Shown here: positions 5,103 to 9,308 of the stretch, piece after piece
How the letters are laid out: every line of letters starts with the position of its first letter
How positions within the stretch are numbered: the stretch's first letter is position 1
Assembly: GCA_031258505.1 (NCBI GenBank)
Contig: JAIRMT010000004.1
Span: 1 to 9,308 of the forward strand
DNA length: 9,308 nucleotides
Source of the DNA: Treponema sp.
Lineage (GTDB): Bacteria > Spirochaetota > Spirochaetia > Treponematales > Breznakiellaceae
Direction: 5' to 3'
The notes under the pieces: model-generated
Told to the model about the DNA's origin: nothing
The model's database searches: none
What the model saw: only the letters and a program-made list of their open reading frames with translations
Position numbers and translations under genes: made by a program

Positions 5103-6629
5103 ATGAGCGATGAATACATTCTTGAGATTGAGAACTTAACCAAAGATTTCCCCGGCGTCAGGGCGCTGGACAAAGTGAACCTCAGGGTGAAACGGGGGGA
5201 AATCCATTCTCTCTGCGGTGAGAACGGGGCCGGCAAATCAACCCTGATGAGCGCCATCAGCGGCGTCTATCCCAAAGGCTCTTACGAAGGCAAGGTGTTC
5301 TTTAAGGGACACGAAACAAACTACCACAGCGTTAAGGACAGTGAAAAAGAAGGGCTCGCTATCATCCATCAGGAACTGGCTTTAAGCCCCTATCTTTCTA
5401 TATATGAAAACATCTTCCTTGGACACATGAAAACCCGGTTTGGAATCATCAAGTGGGATACCTATATAAAAGAATCGCAAAAGTACCTTGATCGAGTGGG
5501 GCTAAAGGAAAACCCTGCCACAGTGGTAAGCAAGATGGGCGTCGGCAAGCAGCAGCTTGTGGAAATCGCCCGGGCGCTCTCGAAACACGCGGAACTGCTG
5601 ATTCTGGACGAGCCGACTTCCTCTCTTAACGATGACGAAAGTGCGAAACTGCTTGATCTGATTCTGGAGTTCAAACGCCAGGGTATTACTTCGATTATGA
5701 TTTCCCACAAGCTCAACGAGGTTCTCAAGATCGCCGACTCAGTAACAGTTCTGCGGGATGGGAAATCAATCTCCACCTTTAACGTCAAAGAGGCGAAGCT
5801 GACCGAAGCCATGATCATAAAGGACATGGTAGGCCGCGATCTGACCAACCGCTTCCCGGAGCGTTCCAGCGTTCCTGGTGAAACAGTGATGGAAGTGAAG
5901 AATTGGACGGTGTACCATCCTGAGTACCACGCCATCAAGGTGGTGGATTCCGTTTCCTTTTACCTGCGAAAGGGGGAGATACTCGCCTTCTGCGGACCCA
6001 TGGGCGCGGGGCGCACCGAGCTGATGATGAGTCTTTACGGTAATTCTTACGGTTTCCACAGCGAGGGAGAACTTTTTATTCATGGGAAGAAAACCTCCCT
6101 GAATTCCGCGCGCGCGGCCATTGGCGAGGGTCTGGGGTATGTCTCGGAGGACCGGAAAAACCTCGGTCTCGTTTTAATTCAAAGCATCAAGAACAACATA
6201 TCATCATCGTCTTTGTCAAAGCTATCCCAATTCGGCGTTGTCGCGGCGCAGCGGGAATTTGAGGAAGCTGAAAAATACCGGAATGAGCTCCGCATTAAAA
6301 CACCTTCGATCAATCAGCTTGTCCGCAATCTTTCCGGCGGGAACCAACAGAAGGTTGTATTAAGCCGTACCCTGCTGGCTAATCCTGACATTTTTATTGT
6401 TGACGAGCCAACTCGCGGGATAGACGTCGGGGCAAAAACCGAGATATATCAGATACTTAACGACCTTGTTTCGCAAGGCAAGAGCGTCATCATGGTAAGC
6501 TCGGAACTTCCCGAGGCTCTGGGAATGGCCGACCGTATCTATGTGATGAACGAGGGAAAAATCAAGGGTATGCTCAACCACGATGAGGCAACTCAGGAAA
6601 AGATAATGCACATGGCCTTAGTTAATTAA
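5103..6629 (+). CDS. gguA: Sugar ABC transporter ATPase, two nucleotide-binding domains (GguA/MmsA type)
   Basis: The cytoplasmic motor of the monosaccharide importer. The 508-residue product carries two fused ABC domains, as in XylG/MglA/AraG relatives. Domain 1: Walker A GENGAGKST (39-47), Q-loop Q90, a divergent signature MGVGKQQLVEIARAL (145-159), Walker B LLILDEPT (165-172) and switch H202. Domain 2: a degenerate Walker A GPMGAGRTE (298-306, the lysine replaced by arginine), a normal signature LSGGNQQKVVLSRTL (410-424), Walker B IFIVDEPTRG (430-439), and serine (MVSSELPE, 464-471) where the switch histidine would be. This asymmetry is usual in the family, where site 1 is thought to be the hydrolytic one. 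SD GGAG (5093-5096) sits six bases before the ATG. It follows the hairpin at 5020-5064 and is co-oriented with chvE and gguB, so an operon is likely. Confidence 0.93.
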   Translation: MSDEYILEIENLTKDFPGVRALDKVNLRVKRGEIHSLCGENGAGKSTLMSAISGVYPKGSYEGKVFFKGHETNYHSVKDSEKEGLAIIHQELALSPYLSIYENIFLGHMKTRFGIIKWDTYIKESQKYLDRVGLKENPATVVSKMGVGKQQLVEIARALSKHAELLILDEPTSSLNDDESAKLLDLILEFKRQGITSIMISHKLNEVLKIADSVTVLRDGKSISTFNVKEAKLTEAMIIKDMVGRDLTNRFPERSSVPGETVMEVKNWTVYHPEYHAIKVVDSVSFYLRKGEILAFCGPMGAGRTELMMSLYGNSYGFHSEGELFIHGKKTSLNSARAAIGEGLGYVSEDRKNLGLVLIQSIKNNISSSSLSKLSQFGVVAAQREFEEAEKYRNELRIKTPSINQLVRNLSGGNQQKVVLSRTLLANPDIFIVDEPTRGIDVGAKTEIYQILNDLVSQGKSVIMVSSELPEALGMADRIYVMNEGKIKGMLNHDEATQEKIMHMALVN

Positions 6630-6671
6630 GAATGGCGATAGAGCCATAAGATATCATTATAAGGAGTTTTT

Positions 6672-7934
6672 ATGAGTGATTCAGGGGCGCCAAAAAGCAG
6701 CATTGGAAATCTGATCAAGAATAACATCAGAAATTATTCCATGTTTATCATGCTGGCAGTGATAATGGTTATTTTTGCCTTTCTTACCAGGGGAACGAAT
6801 TTTAATTCCCGTAATTTCACCAATATCTTTATCCAATACAGCTATGTGCTTATTTTAGCGGTTGGTATGGTACAAGTGATCATCATCGGGGGCATAGACC
6901 TCTCCGTGGGCTCCGTCTGCGCCTTTGTTGGAGCCATCAGCGTAATGGTGTACAATACAGGCATCGGCATCGTCCCAACCCTACTTGTCGCCCTGATTAT
7001 CGGAGCTGCTATCGGCGCGTTTCAAGGCTTCTGGATCGCCTACCTGCAAATCCCCGCCTTCATCGTTACCCTCGCTGGTATGCTCCTCTTCCGGGGACTT
7101 ACCTACATCATCACGAAGGTAAATCCCATTAACCCCCATGATGATGTCTATAAACAAATGGCATCCGGTTTCCTTAACTTCCCCGGCTTTGAAATCCATT
7201 ATGGCGGGCCTATCGAGGGGCTTAGATTCGGCGCGCTTCCCGAAGAACTGGCGGGAAACTTCAGCATAGGAACCGTGTATCTCAGCGCGTTGTTGATCGG
7301 CCTCATCGTTGTTGTTCTTTACATCGTTACCGAAATGATTTCCCGCAAAAACCGTCTCAAGAATAACTTTGAAGTTATGCCCATACCGCTCTTCGTGGGA
7401 AAAGTGGCGCTCATCAGCGCTCTGGTGATCTTTCTTTCCCAGCGCTTTTCAACGTACCGGGGCTTGCCTATCGTTGTTATAGTGTTGGGCGTAACCATCC
7501 TTATCTTCAATTTTATTATGAAGAATACTGTTCTTGGCCGCTATATTTATGCGGTGGGCGGAAACTCCCGGTCCGCGAAACTATCGGGGATCAATTCGGA
7601 ACAGGTTGTGTTCATTGTTTTCTCCATCATGGGTTCACTCTCAGGACTTGCCGCGATTGTTTCCACCGGCTACATGAACTCCGCCCTGCCTCAGGCGGGC
7701 AATCTCTTTGAAATGGACGCCATCGCCGCCTGTTATATCGGCGGGGTCTCCGCATCGGGCGGCATCGGCACGGTCGTGGGTGTCATCGTTGGGGGACTGG
7801 TCATGTCAGCCATTAACAACGGCATGTCCCTTATGAACCTTGGCCAGCACTGGCAGTATGTGGTCAAAGCGGCAGTAGTGCTTCTCGCGGTCCTCTACGA
7901 TGTGTACACGCGGCGCAAAGCCGGCTTGGGATGA
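6672..7934 (+). CDS. gguB: Sugar ABC transporter permease (GguB/MmsB type)
   Basis: The membrane channel of the importer, in the branched BPD_transp_2 family with RbsC and XylH. The 420-residue product has about ten to twelve hydrophobic segments, beginning near 23-39, 57-74, 100-118 and 127-146 and ending near 396-410. It shows the family signature GGIDLSVGS (73-81), the motif GRYIYAVGGNSRSAKLSGI (289-307), and the GGVSASGGIGTVVGVIVGG stretch (357-375) that belongs to the ATPase-contact end. The long loop 150-200 and the basic segment around 224-231 fit the longer MmsB/XylH group. SD GGAG (6663-6666) lies five bases before the ATG. The 42-base gap after gguA holds a small ATGGC/GCCAT hairpin (6632-6647). 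It appears to be the last gene of the operon. No intrinsic terminator lies immediately after; the first good one is at 8356-8442. Confidence 0.93.
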   Translation: MSDSGAPKSSIGNLIKNNIRNYSMFIMLAVIMVIFAFLTRGTNFNSRNFTNIFIQYSYVLILAVGMVQVIIIGGIDLSVGSVCAFVGAISVMVYNTGIGIVPTLLVALIIGAAIGAFQGFWIAYLQIPAFIVTLAGMLLFRGLTYIITKVNPINPHDDVYKQMASGFLNFPGFEIHYGGPIEGLRFGALPEELAGNFSIGTVYLSALLIGLIVVVLYIVTEMISRKNRLKNNFEVMPIPLFVGKVALISALVIFLSQRFSTYRGLPIVVIVLGVTILIFNFIMKNTVLGRYIYAVGGNSRSAKLSGINSEQVVFIVFSIMGSLSGLAAIVSTGYMNSALPQAGNLFEMDAIAACYIGGVSASGGIGTVVGVIVGGLVMSAINNGMSLMNLGQHWQYVVKAAVVLLAVLYDVYTRRKAGLG

Positions 7935-7946
7935 GAGCTGCACGAG

Positions 7947-8044
7947 ACAATAAAAGAAAAAGTGAGATAAACCTCCTGAGCGCCTATGCTGTTATCTTTT
8001 TCATAGGAGCGTATGCCTCATAGAAAAAGACAAGAGGTTTTCTC
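7947..8044 (+). repeat. Decayed duplicate of the transporter leader (copy B), with an araC-tail-like stretch
   Basis: ACAATAAAAG (7947-7956) and TGAGATAAAC (7963-7972) repeat the last codons of the AraC gene and the bases beyond (3751-3760 and 3768-3777). An extended -10 follows (TG at 7990-7991, then TATCTT at 7993-7998). The hairpin with loop GTAT (8006-8019) now has a mismatch, and a weakened SD block GAGGTTTTCT (8034-8043) comes next. The start codon at 8045 is changed to ATA. It shares CCTGAG-GCCTATGCTG with copy C, so B and C are closer to each other in that part than to A. Confidence 0.65.
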
Positions 8045-8148
8045 ATAAAGAAAATCAGTATCATGTTTTTGTGGTTCTCCTTTTGACAGGGAGTTTTGCG
8101 TTTGCCGACGGCGGGTCTCAAGCCGTTTCCAGCGCAAATCTGAGCTAG
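8045..8148 (+). pseudogene. Remnant of a second sugar-binding-protein gene (signal peptide only)
   Basis: Directly behind leader copy B the sequence reads ATA AAG AAA ATC AGT, matching the ATG AAG AAA ATC AGT opening of the binding-protein gene at 3877 except for the lost start codon. After a one-frame shift near 8065 it continues VFVVLLLTGSFAFADGGS and QAVSSANLS, then TAG at 8146-8148. That is a typical signal peptide and Q/S/A linker of a Treponema-like solute-binding protein. Nothing resembling the mature domain follows. Start loss, frameshift and truncation together mark it as a dead duplicate. Confidence 0.7.
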
Positions 8149-8152
8149 ATTC

Positions 8153-8187
8153 TCGGAGTTCTGAACAGAACAATCGGAGTTCTAAAC
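8153..8187. repeat. Two direct repeats spaced 21 bases
   Basis: TCGGAGTTCTGAAC (8153-8166) and TCGGAGTTCTAAAC (8174-8187) differ at one base and start 21 bases apart, two helical turns. The first overlaps a small palindrome GTTCTG-AA-CAGAAC (8158-8171). Half-sites about 21 bp apart are typical of AraC-type activators, and leader copy C lies just downstream, but I do not see the same pair before copy A. Confidence 0.35.
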
Positions 8188-8218
8188 GCTACATGAGATG
8201 TACTGGAACAGGTTTAGT

Positions 8219-8315
8219 TAAGCAATAAATGGAAACGTCCTGAGAGCCTATGCTGATATACTTTTCTACAGCGGGGCGTATGCCCTATAGAAGAAGGAGA
8301 GGAGGTTTTCTTATG
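8219..8315 (+). repeat. Second downstream duplicate of the transporter leader (copy C)
   Basis: TAAGCAATAAA (8219-8229) is identical to 3778-3788 of copy A. Then come the block CCTGAGAGCCTATGCTG shared with copy B, an extended -10 (TG at 8254-8255, then TATACT at 8257-8262), the hairpin GGGGC/GCCCT around GTAT (8273-8286), and an intact SD and start, GGAGGTTTTCTTATGAA (8301-8317), identical to 3865-3881. After the ATG (8313-8315) homology stops. The frame runs only 19 codons to TAA at 8370-8372, so a working promoter and SD appear to lead into unrelated sequence. Confidence 0.65.
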
Positions 8316-8355
8316 AACTCATGTTACGCAGGAAGAAAAAACGGTAAGAATTTGT

Positions 8356-8442
8356 CATCGAATGGACGCTAATATACGCGAATATTTCAGTTCTCTAAAG
8401 AAGATTCGCGTTCATTCGCGTAATTCGATGTTCTTTTTCTTT
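8356..8442. terminator. Likely bidirectional terminator between convergent genes
   Basis: Nested inverted repeats: CATCGAAT/ATTCGATG (8356-8363 with 8423-8430), ACGCGAAT/ATTCGCGT (8376-8383 with 8404-8411) and an apical TTCT/AGAA (8391-8402). A T-rich run, TTCTTTTTCTTT (8431-8442), follows on the + strand. On the minus strand the T-rich complement of 8332-8344 follows the other side. Position between the + strand transporter/leader region and the minus-strand methyltransferase fits termination from both sides. The outer stem is interrupted, and the extra ATTCGCG copy at 8414-8420 could instead mark a small repeated element. Confidence 0.5.
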
Positions 8443-8459
8443 CCGGTACGTAAGGTGAG

Positions 8460-9308
8460 TTATAACAACATATTTTTCCTATCACATTTTTCTTCATTTA
8501 ATCTATTTGAGGCAATATTATAATATTCTTCTTCCTTTTCAAACCCAATATATTGCCTGTTAAGTCGAGAAGCGGCTATCAATGTAGTAGCGCTTCCACA
8601 AAACGGATCGAGTACAATTTGCTTTTCAATGGTCGTTAATTCAATCAATAATTCCATAAGTTTTAATGGCTTTTGGGTAGGATGTAAACCCACATCTGAT
8701 TGTTGCGCTTGAATATGAAAAATATTGTCAGGCTCCTGACCATATTTTTTTAGTATGTTTTCATTATAGGCCCCAAGATTATACTGCAAAACATTATCCG
8801 CTATAGTCCCGCCTATTTTATAGGGTTTTGTAAACCATAATATCGGTTCAAAGACAGGGCGTAAATTACCAACTTTCCAACCTACCCATTTATTTGCGGA
8901 TGATATATCCTTCCTCCTTTCAAATATTACGCTAATTCTTTGAGCTCTGTGCGCAGCTCGTTCTTTTTTCCAACCTAGCATATCTTTATAGGTAAAACCA
9001 ACATCTTCAAACGCGCATACACAACGGTGAGCCATACGCCGTCCAGAAAATATAAATACATTAGCCCCCGGCTTTATAACACGAAACCATTCCCCAACCC
9101 ATGTCTTAACCCAATCATAATATTGTTTTGGGATAAGCCGATCTGCCTCCGACCAACCATTTAACGGCTTCCCCCTTTTTTTGAATACAGCTCCGGCTTT
9201 TTCCTGAGCGGGACTTGAGCCTAAATAGGCGTTATTGGTATTGTCATGCAAAACATCCCAGTCATCTACGCCTATGCCATAAGGGATATCGCTTACTATT
9301 AAATCAAT
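8460..9308 (-). CDS. Beta-class DNA methyltransferase, 5' end beyond the window
   Basis: Transfers a methyl group from S-adenosylmethionine to an exocyclic amino group in DNA (N6-adenine or N4-cytosine). The frame is open through the right edge, so a TTG at 9251 is internal and 282 residues are visible. The order of motifs is that of the beta class. Catalytic motif IV comes first as SDIPYGIG (visible residues 6-13; a DIPY variant of DPPY, followed by DDWD at 15-18). Motif X comes later as HPTQKPLKLMELL (209-221), then the SAM-binding motif I as LDPFCGSATT (233-242), and YIGFEKEEEYY (253-263) after it. The target-recognition part lies between. The gene is clearly richer in A+T than the sugar genes, which suggests transfer. 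No restriction enzyme is visible, so it may be part of a restriction-modification system beyond the edge or an orphan. The TAA stop is at 8460-8462. Confidence 0.88.
   Translation of the reverse strand: MDLIVSDIPYGIGVDDWDVLHDNTNNAYLGSSPAQEKAGAVFKKRGKPLNGWSEADRLIPKQYYDWVKTWVGEWFRVIKPGANVFIFSGRRMAHRCVCAFEDVGFTYKDMLGWKKERAAHRAQRISVIFERRKDISSANKWVGWKVGNLRPVFEPILWFTKPYKIGGTIADNVLQYNLGAYNENILKKYGQEPDNIFHIQAQQSDVGLHPTQKPLKLMELLIELTTIEKQIVLDPFCGSATTLIAASRLNRQYIGFEKEEEYYNIASNRLNEEKCDRKNMLL

Noticed and set aside
9249..9251. TTG 9251 as the methyltransferase start
   Set aside because: The frame continues to the edge and carries catalytic motif IV (SDIPYG) upstream of this codon.
1..9308. CRISPR array, tRNA, rRNA, insertion sequence
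   Set aside because: No regularly spaced repeats beyond two-copy ones, no tRNA or rRNA signature and no transposase were seen on either strand.

Overview
The window looks like chromosome from a spirochete of the Treponema group, probably a gut-associated, carbohydrate-fermenting anaerobe. This is inferred from the signal-peptide style of the sugar-binding protein (a start resembling KKISMVVAILLATSALVFGSG followed by a Q/S/A-rich linker, typical of Treponema solute-binding proteins), from rubrerythrin as an oxidative-stress protein, and from mid-range GC. No rRNA, tRNA or other taxonomic marker is present, so the assignment is tentative.

Layout from left to right. (1) Positions 1-59 hold the first codons of a minus-strand gene that leaves the window through a run of at least 13 G. 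It has a good SD and a consensus-like promoter (165-193). (2) Positions 230-511 contain no convincing gene but hold a chain of hairpins. (3) A perfect 29-nt palindrome (512-540) sits upstream of a rubrerythrin gene (593-1129). (4) Positions 1130-1510 are non-coding and hold an imperfect two-copy repeat and three strong hairpins. (5) A pectin-type sugar-utilisation cluster on the + strand follows: a cytoplasmic family 28 glycoside hydrolase (1511-2854), an AraC-family regulator (2910-3770), and a complete ChvE/GguA/GguB-type monosaccharide ABC transporter made of a binding protein (3877-5013), a double-domain ATPase (5103-6629) and a permease (6672-7934). A stable hairpin (5020-5064) separates the binding-protein gene from the ATPase gene. 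(6) Positions 7935-8445 form a graveyard. Two further copies of the promoter/leader found upstream of the binding-protein gene occur here, the first followed by a broken remnant of a binding-protein signal peptide. A likely bidirectional terminator closes the region. (7) A minus-strand, AT-rich DNA methyltransferase gene (8460 to beyond the right edge) is probably an accessory, transferred gene.

How the parts fit: the GH28 enzyme would release uronic acid or related sugar units from pectic oligomers inside the cell, the ChvE-like system imports monosaccharides (characterised ChvE binds several aldoses and sugar acids), and the AraC-type cupin regulator is well placed to switch on the transporter promoter next to it. 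The three leader copies, the araC-tail-like sequence beside the second copy and the signal-peptide remnant suggest that the araC-end/leader/binding-protein unit was once duplicated downstream of the permease and has since decayed.

I found no obviously new multi-gene system. The items most worth a second look are the triplicated leader with its conserved extended -10 and GTAT-loop hairpin, the homopolymer tract at the start of the left-edge gene, and the palindromic operator upstream of rubrerythrin.
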